DNA of 45,143 nucleotides from Magnetospirillum sp. SS-4 (GCF_902729425.1 NZ_CACVCH010000060.1:1-45143), one strand, 5' to 3'; positions 36,252 to 45,066 are shown, numbered from the stretch's first letter. Translations and numbers: made by a program. Notes: a model not told the origin generated them from the letters alone.

Positions 36252-38444
36252 ATGGCCGACCTGTCGCGACGCCTGGCCTATGTCCTGACCGTCGTTGCGG
36301 TCGTGTCGGTGTTCTCCACCGTCTGGGCCATGATGACGGCGGGCAGCCAGGGGCCGGACCCTCGCACCATCATGATGCTGCTGTCGGTGGATGGCATTCT
36401 CCTGCTGGCCCTGGGCGCCGTGGTGGGGCAGCGCGTCCTCGACGTCCTGCGCGAGCGGCGGCGGGGGTCGTCCGGTTCCCGCCTGCATCTGCGCTTCATC
36501 GTCCTGTTCGCCCTGGTGGCGGTGACGCCATCGGTGCTGATGTCGGTGGGGTCTGCCGCCTTTTTCCGCTATGGCGTCGAAAGCTGGTTCTCCGACCGGG
36601 TGCGGACCGCGTTGCAGGCCTCGCTGGAGGTGGCGCGCGCCTATCTTGAGGAGCACAAGCAGATCATCGGCGGCGACGCGCTCGCCATGGCCAACGACAT
36701 CAACCGCGAGGGCTCGATGCTGCTGCGCTCGCCGCAGGCCTTCGTCCAATTCGTCGGCACCCAGGCGGCGGTCCGCGGCCTGACCGAGGCCATCGTGTTC
36801 GACGGGCGCGGCACCATTATCGCCCGTTCCGGCCTGATCTTCGCGGCCGAGGCCAATATCAGCCAGATTCCGCAATGGGCCTTCGACAAGGCGCGGTCGG
36901 GCGACGTCGCGGTACTGACCAGCAGCGGCGACGACCGGGTGCGGGCACTGGTGATGCTGACCGGCCTGTTCGGCGATACCTATCTGTTCGTCGGCCGCTT
37001 CGTCGATCCCAAGGTGGTCGGCCATATGGAGCAGACCTCCGAGGCGGTGGCGCAGTACGAGCGGCTGGAAGGGCGGCGCTCGGGCCTTGAAACCGCCTTC
37101 TCGCTGGTGTTCGTCGTGGTCGCCCTCCTGCTGGTTCTGACCTCGGTCTGGGTCGGCCTGTCCATGGCGACCCGGCTGGCCACTCCCATCGCCCGGTTGA
37201 TCGATGCCGCCGAACGGGTGCGGTCCGGCGACCTGGACGCCCGTGTCGCCGAGGATGCCGCCGACGAGGTCGGCGTGCTCAGCCGCGCCTTCAACCGCAT
37301 GACCCACCAGTTGTCCTCCCAGCGCGACGATCTGATGGGGGCCAATCGCGAACTGGACGAGCGTCGTCGCTTCACCGAGACGGTTCTGGCCGGCGTGTCG
37401 GCCGGCGTCATCGGCCTGGACCGCCAGGGCCGCATCCATCTGCCCAACCGTTCCGCCAGCGAACTGGTTGGCCGGCCACTGGAGGAGGCGGCGGGCAGGG
37501 ACCTGCGCGAGGTGCTGCCCGAACTGGCGGAATCCCTGGACGAGGTGGTTCGCCGCCCCGACCGTCTGGTTCAGCACGAGATTCGCCTCGCCACTCCCGG
37601 CGGGCGGTCCCGCATCCTGCTGGTGCGGGTCGCCGCCGAACATCTGGACGGTGAGATCATCGGCTTCGTCGTCACCTTCGACGACATCACCGAACTGGTC
37701 TCGGCCCAGCGCAAGGCCGCATGGGCCGACGTGGCGCGGCGCATCGCCCACGAGATCAAGAATCCGCTGACCCCGATCCAGCTATCGGCGGAACGCCTGA
37801 AGCGTAAATATCTCAAGGAGATACAGTCCGATCCAGAGACATACGTCACGCTGATCGAGACCATCGTCCGTCAGGTGGGCGATATCGGCCGCATGGTGGA
37901 CGAGTTCTCGTCCTTCGCCCGCATGCCGGCGCCGCAGATGAAGCCGGACGATCTTGCCGACATCTGCCGACAGGCTCTGTTCCTGCAACGCACCGGTTCT
38001 CCCGAGGTCGATTTCGTCGGCGTGATTCCCGATCACAAGGTGCCGGTGGTCTGCGATGGCCGCCTGATCGGCCAGGCGCTGACCAATCTGCTGAAGAACG
38101 CCGTCGAGGCCATCCAGGGGCGCGACGATCCCGGCGCGGCGCGGGGCCGCATCACCCTTGGTCTGGTTCTTCAGCCCGAGCGGCTGGCGGTCGAGATCGT
38201 GGATAACGGCCGCGGCCTGCCCACGGAAAACCGCGAACGGCTGACCGAGCCCTATGTGACGACCCGGGCCAAGGGAACCGGATTAGGCCTTGCCATCGTC
38301 AAGAAGATCATGGAAGACCATGGCGGTGATCTGTATCTTGAGGATGCGCCTGGAGGCGGCGCCAAGGTGGCCCTGATCTTCCCCGTCACCGAACAGCCAC
38401 TCCCCCAGGCCTCCGCCGAACCGACGGTATCCCATGGCGCATGA
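36252..38444 (+). CDS. ntrY: Membrane sensor histidine kinase NtrY
   Basis: A 730-residue kinase. There are membrane helices near residues 8-28, 40-60 and 78-100, then a periplasmic sensor region to about 280 and a further helix at about 283-305. HAMP (around A-T-P-I-A-R-L-I-D-A-A-E-R-V-R-S-G-D), PAS, the H-box I-A-H-E-I-K-N-P-L-T with His500, and the ATPase motifs N-L-L-K-N-A-V-E-A-I and G-T-G-L-G-L-A-I follow. It partners NtrX and senses redox or nitrogen signals in alphaproteobacteria. Its stop overlaps ntrX by 11 bases. Confidence 0.95.
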   Translation: MADLSRRLAYVLTVVAVVSVFSTVWAMMTAGSQGPDPRTIMMLLSVDGILLLALGAVVGQRVLDVLRERRRGSSGSRLHLRFIVLFALVAVTPSVLMSVGSAAFFRYGVESWFSDRVRTALQASLEVARAYLEEHKQIIGGDALAMANDINREGSMLLRSPQAFVQFVGTQAAVRGLTEAIVFDGRGTIIARSGLIFAAEANISQIPQWAFDKARSGDVAVLTSSGDDRVRALVMLTGLFGDTYLFVGRFVDPKVVGHMEQTSEAVAQYERLEGRRSGLETAFSLVFVVVALLLVLTSVWVGLSMATRLATPIARLIDAAERVRSGDLDARVAEDAADEVGVLSRAFNRMTHQLSSQRDDLMGANRELDERRRFTETVLAGVSAGVIGLDRQGRIHLPNRSASELVGRPLEEAAGRDLREVLPELAESLDEVVRRPDRLVQHEIRLATPGGRSRILLVRVAAEHLDGEIIGFVVTFDDITELVSAQRKAAWADVARRIAHEIKNPLTPIQLSAERLKRKYLKEIQSDPETYVTLIETIVRQVGDIGRMVDEFSSFARMPAPQMKPDDLADICRQALFLQRTGSPEVDFVGVIPDHKVPVVCDGRLIGQALTNLLKNAVEAIQGRDDPGAARGRITLGLVLQPERLAVEIVDNGRGLPTENRERLTEPYVTTRAKGTGLGLAIVKKIMEDHGGDLYLEDAPGGGAKVALIFPVTEQPLPQASAEPTVSHGA

Positions 38445-39825
38445 CATCCTGATCGTCGATGACGAGGGCGATATTCGCGCCCTGATCGCCGGCATTCTTG
38501 AAGATGAGGGCCACGCCACCCGGCAGGCCTCCAATTCGGACGAGGCGCTGGACGGCATCCGTTCCCGCCGCCCCAATCTGGTTATCCAGGACATCTGGCT
38601 GCAAGGCTCGCGCCTCGACGGTCTGGGCGTGCTGGAGGCGGTCAAGCGCGATCATCCGGAAGTGCCGGTGGTGATGATTTCCGGCCACGGCAACATCGAA
38701 ACCGCGGTTCAGGCCATCAAGCACGGCGCCTACGACTTTATCGAAAAGCCGTTCAAGGCCGACCGGCTGTTGCTGGTTGTCGACCGCGCCATCGAGGCCG
38801 CCCGCCTGCGGCGCGAGATCGAGGATCTGAAGCAGCGTTCGGGCGCCAGCGTCGATCTGGTGGGCAATTCCGCCGCGGTCGCCCAGGTGCGCCAGTCGCT
38901 GGAGCGGGTGGCCCCCACCAATTCCCGGGTCCTGATCACCGGCCCGGCCGGATCGGGCAAGGAGGTGGTGGCCCGGCTGATTCATTCGCGTTCCCGCCGT
39001 GCCGAGGGTGCCTTCGTGGTGCTGAACTGCGCCGCCATGCATCCCGACCGCATGGAGATCGAGCTGTTCGGAACCGAACACGGACTGGACGGTCCCGATT
39101 CCCCGCGCAAGATCGGCACCTTCGAGCAGGCCCATGGCGGAACCTTGCTGCTGGACGAGGTGGCCGACATGCCGCTGGAGACGCAGGGCAAGATCGTCCG
39201 GGTGCTCCAGGACCAGATGTTCGAGCGGGTGGGGGGCGGAAAAAGGGTCGAGGTCGATGTCCGCGTCATCGCCACCACCAATCGCGATCTCCAGTCCGAG
39301 ATGGCGCAGGGCCGCTTCCGCGAGGATCTGTTCTACCGCCTCAACGTGGTTCCAGTGCGCATCCCCTCGTTGCGGGACCGCAAGGACGACATTCCGGCGT
39401 TGTCGCGCCAGTTCATGCAATTGTCGGCGACGGTGGCCGGGGTTCAGCCCCGCGGCTTCGCCGAGGACGCCATGGCGGCGCTTCAGGCCTATGACTGGCC
39501 CGGCAATGTCCGCCAGCTGCGCAACGTCATCGACTGGCTGCTGATCATGGCGCCCGGCGATTCCCGCGACCCCATCCGCGCGGACATGCTGCCCGGCGAG
39601 ATCGGCGCCATCACGCCGGCGGTGCTGCGCTGGGAGAAGTCCAGCGAGATCATGACCCTGCCGCTGCGCGAGGCCCGCGAGCTGTTCGAGCGCGAATACC
39701 TGCTGGCCCAGGTCAACCGTTTCGCCGGCAATATCTCCCGAACCGCCGCCTTCGTCGGCATGGAGCGTTCGGCGCTTCATCGCAAGCTGAAGCTGCTCGG
39801 CGTCAACACGGACGAAAAGAAATGA
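38434..39825 (+). CDS. ntrX: Response regulator NtrX
   Basis: A 463-residue regulator. The receiver has Asp53 in I-Q-D-I-W-L-Q-G-S-R-L-D-G, an NtrX hallmark. The AAA+ domain has Walker A G-P-A-G-S-G-K-E and L-L-D-E-V-A-D-M-P. Where NtrC has G-A-F-T-G-A, this protein reads G-T-E-H-G-L-D-G, so the sigma-54 contact loop is missing. The C-terminal Fis-type helix-turn-helix (I-S-R-T-A-A-F-V-G-M-E-R-S-A-L-H-R-K-L) is intact. Loss of the loop is usual in alphaproteobacterial NtrX, which is thought to act without sigma-54. The stop overlaps trkA (ATGA). Confidence 0.95.
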   Translation: MAHDILIVDDEGDIRALIAGILEDEGHATRQASNSDEALDGIRSRRPNLVIQDIWLQGSRLDGLGVLEAVKRDHPEVPVVMISGHGNIETAVQAIKHGAYDFIEKPFKADRLLLVVDRAIEAARLRREIEDLKQRSGASVDLVGNSAAVAQVRQSLERVAPTNSRVLITGPAGSGKEVVARLIHSRSRRAEGAFVVLNCAAMHPDRMEIELFGTEHGLDGPDSPRKIGTFEQAHGGTLLLDEVADMPLETQGKIVRVLQDQMFERVGGGKRVEVDVRVIATTNRDLQSEMAQGRFREDLFYRLNVVPVRIPSLRDRKDDIPALSRQFMQLSATVAGVQPRGFAEDAMAALQAYDWPGNVRQLRNVIDWLLIMAPGDSRDPIRADMLPGEIGAITPAVLRWEKSSEIMTLPLREARELFEREYLLAQVNRFAGNISRTAAFVGMERSALHRKLKLLGVNTDEKK

Positions 39826-41198
39826 AGGTCATCGTCTGCGGCGCCGGCCAGGTCGGCTTCAACATCGCCCACTATCTGGCGGGCGAGCATAACGACGTCA
39901 CCATCATCGACCAGCGTCCCGAGTTGATCCGCAAGGTCAGCGACACCCTGGACGTCCAGGTGGTGCAGGGCTTCGCCTCCCATCCCGCCGTGCTGGAACA
40001 GGCGGGCGCCGCCGATGCCGACATGCTGATCGCCGTCACCGCCGCCGATGAGGTCAACATGGTGGCCTGTCAGGTGGCGCATTCCTTGTTCAACGTGCCC
40101 ACCAAGATCGCCCGTGTCCGCAGCCAGAGCTATCTTCATCCCCTCTGGGCCAATCTGTTCTCGCGCGAGCATTTGCCCATCGACGTCATCATCAGCCCCG
40201 AGATCGAGGTTGCCCGCGCCATCACCCGCCGGCTTCAGGTTCCCGGAGTCATCGACGTCATCCCCCTGGCCGGCGACAAGGTGCGGCTGATCGGAGTGCG
40301 CTGCGCCGAGCAATGCCCACTGATCAACACGCCGCTGCGCCAGTTGACGGTGCTGTTTCCCGATCTCGCCATCGTCATCATCGGCATCGTCAGGGACGGC
40401 AAGCCCCTGGTTCCCACCGGCGAGGACCAGATGCAGGAAGGCGACGAGGTTTATTTCGTCGTCGATACCAATCATGTGGAACGCGCCCTGGCGGCATTCG
40501 GTCGCGAGGATAAGGAAGCGCGTCGCATCGTCATCTTCGGTGGCGGCAATATCGGACTGTTCCTGGCCCAGCAATTGGAGGAGTCGCATCCCGGCGCCTC
40601 CATCAAGGTGATCGAGGCCGACCGGGCGCGGGCCGAGTTCGTCGCCAAGAGCCTGACCCGTTCGGTGGTGCTGAACGGCGACGTGCTCGACCCCGATATC
40701 CTGGAAGAGGCCTCGGTCGCCGCCGCCGAGGCGGTGGTGGCGGTCACCAACGACGACGAGACCAACATCCTGGCCGGCCTGCTGGCCAAGCGCTACGGCT
40801 GCGACCGGACCATGGCGCTGATCAACAAGACCACCTACAACGCCCTGGTGGGGCCGCTGGGCATCGACGTGGTGATCTCGCCCCGCGCCATCACGGTGTC
40901 CAACATCCTCCAGCACGTCCGCCGCGGCCGCATCCATGCCGTCCATTCGCTGCACGAGGGCTTTGGCGAACTGATCGAGGCCGACGCCCTGGAGACCTCC
41001 AACCTGGTGGGCAAGCCGCTGCGCGAGGTCAAGTTGCCGGCCGGCGTCCTGCTGGGCGCCGTCGTCCATAATGGCCAGGTGATCAGCCCGCGTGGCAGCA
41101 CCGTGGTGCAGTCGGGCGACCGCGTCATCCTGTTCGCCACCGCCGAGGCGGTGAAGAAGGTGGAAAAGATGTTCTCGGTCCGGCTGGAGTTCTTTTGA
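39822..41198 (+). CDS. trkA: Trk potassium-uptake NAD-binding subunit TrkA
   Basis: A 458-residue protein of two tandem RCK units. Each begins with a Rossmann strand-loop: V-I-V-C-G-A-G-Q-V-G-F-N near residue 3 and I-V-I-F-G-G-G-N-I-G-L-F near 233. Each ends with a TrkA-C domain. It gates a TrkH/TrkG channel at the inner membrane. No trkH gene is present in the window. It follows ntrX with an overlapping start codon, as in many alphaproteobacteria. Confidence 0.95.
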   Translation: MKVIVCGAGQVGFNIAHYLAGEHNDVTIIDQRPELIRKVSDTLDVQVVQGFASHPAVLEQAGAADADMLIAVTAADEVNMVACQVAHSLFNVPTKIARVRSQSYLHPLWANLFSREHLPIDVIISPEIEVARAITRRLQVPGVIDVIPLAGDKVRLIGVRCAEQCPLINTPLRQLTVLFPDLAIVIIGIVRDGKPLVPTGEDQMQEGDEVYFVVDTNHVERALAAFGREDKEARRIVIFGGGNIGLFLAQQLEESHPGASIKVIEADRARAEFVAKSLTRSVVLNGDVLDPDILEEASVAAAEAVVAVTNDDETNILAGLLAKRYGCDRTMALINKTTYNALVGPLGIDVVISPRAITVSNILQHVRRGRIHAVHSLHEGFGELIEADALETSNLVGKPLREVKLPAGVLLGAVVHNGQVISPRGSTVVQSGDRVILFATAEAVKKVEKMFSVRLEFF

Positions 41199-41200
41199 TC

Positions 41201-41857
41201 GTGAGCGAACGTCTTCAGCGTCCCCGCGCCGTTCTCTTCGATTGGGACAACACCCTGGTGGATTCCTGGGACTGCATTCGTGAATCCTACAACATGACCT
41301 TCCGCCATTTCGGCATGCCGGACTGGAGCATGGAAGAAACCAGGGAGCGCGTCGCCGCCTCGATGCGCGATTCCTTTCCCGCCATGTTCGGCGATCGCTG
41401 GCACGAGGCCAGGGACGTGTTCACCGCCAGCTTCGCCGCCATCCACATGGATCATCTTCGGCCGCTGCCTGGCGCCGACGACCTGCTGGATGTCCTGGCC
41501 GAAGCCGGCATCACGCTGGCGGTGGTCAGCAACAAGCGCGGCTCGTTCCTGCGCAGGGAGGCCGAGGTCATGGGCTGGACTCCCCGCTTCGCCGCCCTGG
41601 TCGGCGCCGACGACGCGCCCGCCGACAAGCCCGACCCGGCGCCGGTTCATCTCGCCCTGAGAGATACCGGCCTGGAGGCCGGACCGCAGGTATGGTTCGT
41701 CGGCGATTCACCCATCGACTCCCATTGCGCCGTCAACTCCGGTTGCGTTCCGATCATCATCCGGCCGCACCCCTCATACGAAGGTGAATTTCCCTATCCT
41801 CCCGTATTATTCCTGTCGGGGTGTCGCGAATTGTCCAATCTGCTGCGTGAACTATAG
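41201..41857 (+). CDS. HAD-superfamily phosphatase, phosphoglycolate-phosphatase-like
   Basis: A 218-residue HAD hydrolase. Motif I is F-D-W-D-N-T-L-V-D with Asp14 and Asp16; motif II is V-V-S-N-K-R-G; motif III has the Lys of D-K-P-D-P-A-P; motif IV is V-G-D-S-P-I-D. A helical cap lies between motifs I and II. The natural substrate cannot be told. I chose GTG 41201, next to the trkA stop; TTG at 41195 overlaps that stop and is also possible. It sits between trkA and hfq. Confidence 0.85.
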   Translation: MSERLQRPRAVLFDWDNTLVDSWDCIRESYNMTFRHFGMPDWSMEETRERVAASMRDSFPAMFGDRWHEARDVFTASFAAIHMDHLRPLPGADDLLDVLAEAGITLAVVSNKRGSFLRREAEVMGWTPRFAALVGADDAPADKPDPAPVHLALRDTGLEAGPQVWFVGDSPIDSHCAVNSGCVPIIIRPHPSYEGEFPYPPVLFLSGCRELSNLLREL

Positions 41858-41961
41858 GTTCCCATCGCCGCGAATTGGTGATAACGAAATGGGTTCGACG
41901 GGGAGGGTCCCAGACCCCACTCCAATAACCATAATCGGGCAAATAAGAACGGATCACACCC

Positions 41962-42216
41962 ATGTCCGCGGAAAAGTCCCAGAATGTGCAGGATGTGTTT
42001 CTTAACACCATCCGCAAGAACAAGACCCCGGTCACGATCTTCCTGGTCAACGGCGTCAAGCTTCAGGGAATCGTCACCTGGTTCGACAATTTTTCGGTGC
42101 TTCTGCGCCGGGATGGCCATACCCAGCTTGTGTACAAGCACGCCATCTCGACGGTGATGCCGTCCACGCCGATCTCGCTGTTCGAGCCGCCGGTCAAGGA
42201 AAACGGCGAAGAGTAA
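41962..42216 (+). CDS. hfq: RNA chaperone Hfq
   Basis: An 84-residue Hfq. The Sm1 motif [13 protein letters not shown] and the Sm2 motif Y-K-H-A-I-S-T-V carry the Lys and His of the proximal RNA-binding face. The protein ends shortly after the core, as in other alphaproteobacteria. It forms hexamers that pair small RNAs with messages. A 104-bp leader (41858-41961) contains a small GGGTC/GACCC hairpin near 41906-41918 and no clear promoter. The hflX gene follows with no gap. Confidence 0.97.
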   Translation: MSAEKSQNVQDVFLNTIRKNKTPVTIFLVNGVKLQGIVTWFDNFSVLLRRDGHTQLVYKHAISTVMPSTPISLFEPPVKENGEE

Positions 42217-43533
42217 GTGGCAAACGGACAAACCGGCCCCTCGGCACCCCCGCGCCAGCGCGCCATGGTCGTTCACCCCGCCTTCAAGGCGGGGGAACCC
42301 ATGCGCCTGCCCGAGGCCCGTCTCGCCGAGGCGGTCGGATTGGCCCAGGCCATCGATCTCGACATCATCGCCGCCGAGGCGGTCGGCGTCGCCAAGAAGC
42401 GGCCGGCGACCCTGCTGGGCAAGGGGGCGGTGGAGCGTCTGGCCGAGACCGTCGCCGAAGCCGAGATCGCCCTGGTGGTGGTCGACGGTCATCTGTCGCC
42501 GGTTCAGCAGCGCAACCTTGAAAAGGCGTGGGCCTGCAAGGTCATCGACCGCACCGGTCTGATCCTGGAGATTTTCGGCGCCCGTGCCCGCACCCGCGAG
42601 GGCCGTTTGCAGGTGGAACTGGCGGCGCTCAGCTACCAGCGTTCGCGGCTGGTGCGGTCCTGGACCCATCTGGAACGCCAGCGCGGCGGCTTCGGCTTCC
42701 TGGGCGGCCCCGGTGAAACCCAGATCGAGGCCGACCGCCGCATGATCGGCGAGCGCATCACCAAGCTGGAACGGGAGCTGGAGGACGTCAAGCGTACCCG
42801 CGACCTGCACCGCAAGGCGCGCCGGCGGGTGCCTTATCCCATCGTGGCGCTGGTGGGCTATACCAATGCCGGCAAGTCCAGCCTGTTCAACACCGTCACC
42901 CGCGCCGAGGTGCTGGCCAAGGACATGCTGTTCGCGACCCTTGATCCCACCATGCGCACCCTGGTGCTGCCGTCGGGGCGCAGGATCATTTTGTCCGATA
43001 CGGTCGGCTTCGTCTCCGACCTGCCGCATGAACTGGTCGCCGCCTTCCGCGCCACCCTGGAAGAGGTGTTGGAGGCCGACGTGGTGGTGCATGTGCGCGA
43101 CGTCTCGCATCCCGACAGCGAGGCCCAGGCCGCCGACGTGGAAACGGTGCTGCGGGAACTGGGGCTGGCCGAGGTGGTCGACCGCGGTCTGGTCGAGGCG
43201 CTCAACAAGATCGACCTGCTGGACGAGCCTCGCAAGGCCGAGGTGCTCAATCAGGCCCGGCGGCGAAGCGACGCGGTGGCGTTGTCGGCGCTGACCGGCG
43301 AGGGGCTGTCAGACCTGCTGGAAAATCTGGATTCCCGGCTCGGGGCGGAACGTCAGGTTATCGATGTTTCCCTGCCGCTGGACGACGGTGCCTCGATCTC
43401 ATGGCTGTACCGTCATGGCGAGGTGGTGGCACGGCGCGACGACCAGGCCCACGCCTTCATGCGGGTCAAGCTTGACCCCGCCGATATCCGGCGGTTCCAG
43501 CAACGTCAGGCCGGCGGACGGGGGATGCCATGA
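42217..43533 (+). CDS. hflX: Ribosome-associated GTPase HflX
   Basis: A 438-residue GTPase. The N-terminal HflX domain includes G-K-G-A-V-E-R-L and L-S-P-V-Q-Q-R-N-L-E-K. The linker G-G-F-G-F-L-G-G-P-G-E-T-Q-I-E-A-D-R-R is characteristic. The G domain has G1 G-Y-T-N-A-G-K-S-S, G3 D-T-V-G-F and G4 N-K-I-D. It splits stalled or damaged ribosomes. The start is GTG at 42217, immediately after the hfq stop, with GAAGAG inside hfq as ribosome-binding site. Its stop overlaps the next gene (ATGA). Confidence 0.96.
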   Translation: MANGQTGPSAPPRQRAMVVHPAFKAGEPMRLPEARLAEAVGLAQAIDLDIIAAEAVGVAKKRPATLLGKGAVERLAETVAEAEIALVVVDGHLSPVQQRNLEKAWACKVIDRTGLILEIFGARARTREGRLQVELAALSYQRSRLVRSWTHLERQRGGFGFLGGPGETQIEADRRMIGERITKLERELEDVKRTRDLHRKARRRVPYPIVALVGYTNAGKSSLFNTVTRAEVLAKDMLFATLDPTMRTLVLPSGRRIILSDTVGFVSDLPHELVAAFRATLEEVLEADVVVHVRDVSHPDSEAQAADVETVLRELGLAEVVDRGLVEALNKIDLLDEPRKAEVLNQARRRSDAVALSALTGEGLSDLLENLDSRLGAERQVIDVSLPLDDGASISWLYRHGEVVARRDDQAHAFMRVKLDPADIRRFQQRQAGGRGMP

Positions 43534-44294
43534 ATCCCGACCGTGTCGCCGGAATCATCCGCGAGGCGGCCCAGGCGGAAATCCTGCCGCGCTTCGGCCA
43601 TCTGGCCGCCGGCGACGTCCGCGAGAAGAAGCCGGGCCAATTGGTGACCGAGGCCGACGTGGCGGCCGAGGCGGTGCTGTCGCGCCGTCTGACGGACCTT
43701 CTGCCCGGCTCCATGGTGGTGGGGGAGGAGGCGGTGGACGCCGCGCCGGACCTCCTCGACAGATTGGAGGGACTGGGGACGGTCTGGGTGATCGATCCTG
43801 TCGACGGAACCGCCAATTTCGCCAAAGGTAATCCGCGCTTCGCCGTCATCATCGCCCTGGTGATCGACGGCGTCACCCGCGCCGGCTGGATTCACGACCC
43901 GATCACCGACCGGATGGTGACCGCCGAGGCGGGGCAGGGGGCCTGGATGGAGGATCGGCGTCTGTCGGTGCTGCCCGATGGACCGCTGGACAGCCTGCGC
44001 GGTTCGGTCAAGCGCTCCGGCCGGCTGTCGTCGCTGGTGGCCCAGGTCGGCCGCCGGGGCAGTGCCGCCCACGATTACCTCGATCTGGTGACCGGCGTTC
44101 TCCACTTCGCTCACTTCAAGAAGCTGATGCCGTGGGATCATGCCGCCGGCGTGCTGATCCACGCCGAGGCCGGCGGCTTTGGCCGCCTGATGACGGATAT
44201 GCCCTACCAACCGGTGTTCTGCCGAGCCGGGCTGCTGCTGGCCCCGTCGGAGCCAAGCTGGCGCAGCCTCAGCGCGGTGATCGAGCAGGGGTGA
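43530..44294 (+). CDS. Inositol-monophosphatase-family phosphatase
   Basis: A 254-residue metal-dependent phosphatase. Metal ligands are in G-E-E-A, I-D-P-V-D-G-T-A-N-F (motif A) and P-W-D-H-A-A-G (motif B). Members hydrolyse inositol phosphates, histidinol phosphate, PAP or fructose 1,6-bisphosphate, and sequence alone does not choose between them. It is the last gene of the hfq-hflX string, with translational coupling to hflX. Confidence 0.87.
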   Translation: MNPDRVAGIIREAAQAEILPRFGHLAAGDVREKKPGQLVTEADVAAEAVLSRRLTDLLPGSMVVGEEAVDAAPDLLDRLEGLGTVWVIDPVDGTANFAKGNPRFAVIIALVIDGVTRAGWIHDPITDRMVTAEAGQGAWMEDRRLSVLPDGPLDSLRGSVKRSGRLSSLVAQVGRRGSAAHDYLDLVTGVLHFAHFKKLMPWDHAAGVLIHAEAGGFGRLMTDMPYQPVFCRAGLLLAPSEPSWRSLSAVIEQG

Positions 44295-44344
44295 GGCCTG
44301 TCCGGAGCCGGCGAAGAATTACCAGGGCTTTCGGGAAAAAGCGC

Positions 44345-44373
44345 TTGCAAGCCCCCCGGAATTCCGACATAAA
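44345..44373 (+). promoter_or_regulatory. Promoter of tRNA-Glu
   Basis: TTGCAA (44345-44350) and CATAAA (44368-44373) are separated by 17 bp and placed 20 bp before the tRNA 5' end, the spacing expected for a stable-RNA promoter. Confidence 0.6.
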
Positions 44374-44392
44374 GCCTGCCTCGCGCCTCGAC

Positions 44393-44468
44393 GTCCCCAT
44401 CGTCTAGAGGCCTAGGACACCGCCCTCTCACGGCGGTAACCGGGGTTCGAATCCCCGTGGGGACGCCA
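44393..44468 (+). tRNA. tRNA-Glu (anticodon CUC)
   Basis: A 76-nt cloverleaf with acceptor GTCCCCA/TGGGGAC, discriminator G and encoded CCA (44466-44468). The anticodon stem CCGCC/GGCGG encloses loop CTCTCAC, giving CUC. The T arm contains GGGGTTCGAATCCCC. An integrase remnant follows, so its 3' end is a likely attachment site. Confidence 0.96.
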
Positions 44469-44518
44469 GCGACTTTTTCCAAGGAAAATCAAGCCTCGCC
44501 GAACGGATCTGATCCGCG

Positions 44519-44539
44519 TGTGGACCCACATGTGGACCC
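44519..44539 (+). repeat. Tandem 9-mers downstream of tRNA-Glu, integrase-arm-like
   Basis: TGTGGACCC occurs at 44519-44527 and 44531-44539, a 12-bp period, between the tRNA and the integrase start. The arrangement matches the pair after tRNA-Pro. Such phased direct repeats beside int genes usually bind the integrase N-terminal domain; here that is inferred. Confidence 0.5.
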
Positions 44540-44548
44540 GTCGGAGCC

Positions 44549-44839
44549 ATGGCCTATCTCACCCGCAAACCAAGCGGACGGTATCACGTCCGCGTCAGAG
44601 TGCCTCTTGACCTCGTGCCCCGCCGCCTCATCCCGTCGTGGCGCGCCCAGGGCATGCTCCTGGCCGCCGTGGCTGTGGCCGCCGAGCCCGAGCGTGAGCG
44701 GCGCGCCGCCGAGGCCGCTGGGGAGGCTGGCGAGGGTGGGGCGATCGAATCCGTCCCGACCGGCGACGACGAGGCATGGGTGGGGCCGTCCGACGACGAC
44801 CTTGCAGCCGCCGAGGCGTTCGGCGGGTGGGGGCCGTGA
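44549..44839 (+). pseudogene. Truncated phage-type tyrosine integrase, N-terminal remnant
   Basis: A 96-residue frame. It opens M-A-Y-L-T-R-K-P-S-G-R-Y-H-V-R-V-R-V-P with D-L-V next, the start of the phage-integrase N-terminal domain (DUF6538-type). After about residue 27 it leaves the family and becomes Ala/Glu-rich sequence ending in G-W-G-P. No catalytic domain (R...H-x-x-R...Y) follows. It lies 80 bp after tRNA-Glu, the usual position and orientation of an island integrase. I read it as the 5' piece of an integrase joined to foreign sequence by deletion. GGAG precedes the ATG. Confidence 0.65.
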
Positions 44840-44871
44840 GGATGCGGCCCCCGAACGAACACGGTCTCCAG

Positions 44872-45031
44872 GACCTTTTTCACCTCCGCCCCTTCAGCCG
44901 CCCCGTCAGGGGCACGGGTCGGGGCAGTGTCAAGGGCAAGTCGCTTCGCGATGCGCTACGCGCACCCTTGACCCCCCCCTCAGGCCCGTGCCCCTGACGG
45001 GGCGGCTGAAGGGGCTACACTGAAAAAGGTC
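44872..45031. repeat. 160-bp palindrome with a perfect 30-bp inverted repeat
   Basis: 44889-44918 is the exact reverse complement of 44985-45014 (30 of 30 bp). After a six-base mismatch on each side, GACCTTTTTCA (44872-44882) again pairs with TGAAAAAGGTC (45021-45031). Within the 66-bp loop, GTCAAGGG (44929-44936) pairs with CCCTTGAC (44965-44972). No gene is seen in 44840-45143. The size and nesting suggest a cruciform or recombination-related site in mobile DNA rather than a simple terminator. Confidence 0.85.
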
Positions 45032-45052
45032 AAAGGGTCGGAGCCATAGACA

Positions 45053-45066
45053 CACCCCCAGGGGTG
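45053..45066. repeat. Short inverted repeat near the window end
   Basis: CACCCC-CA-GGGGTG is a 6-2-6 inverted repeat. A further pair, AGGGGC (45093-45098) with GCCCCT (45111-45116), lies just beyond. They continue the hairpin-rich, gene-free tail of the window; function unknown. Confidence 0.4.

Noticed and set aside
44776-44997. Small open frame running into the large palindrome
   Set aside because: It overlaps the integrase remnant and the inverted repeat arm, with no ribosome-binding site or recognisable motif.
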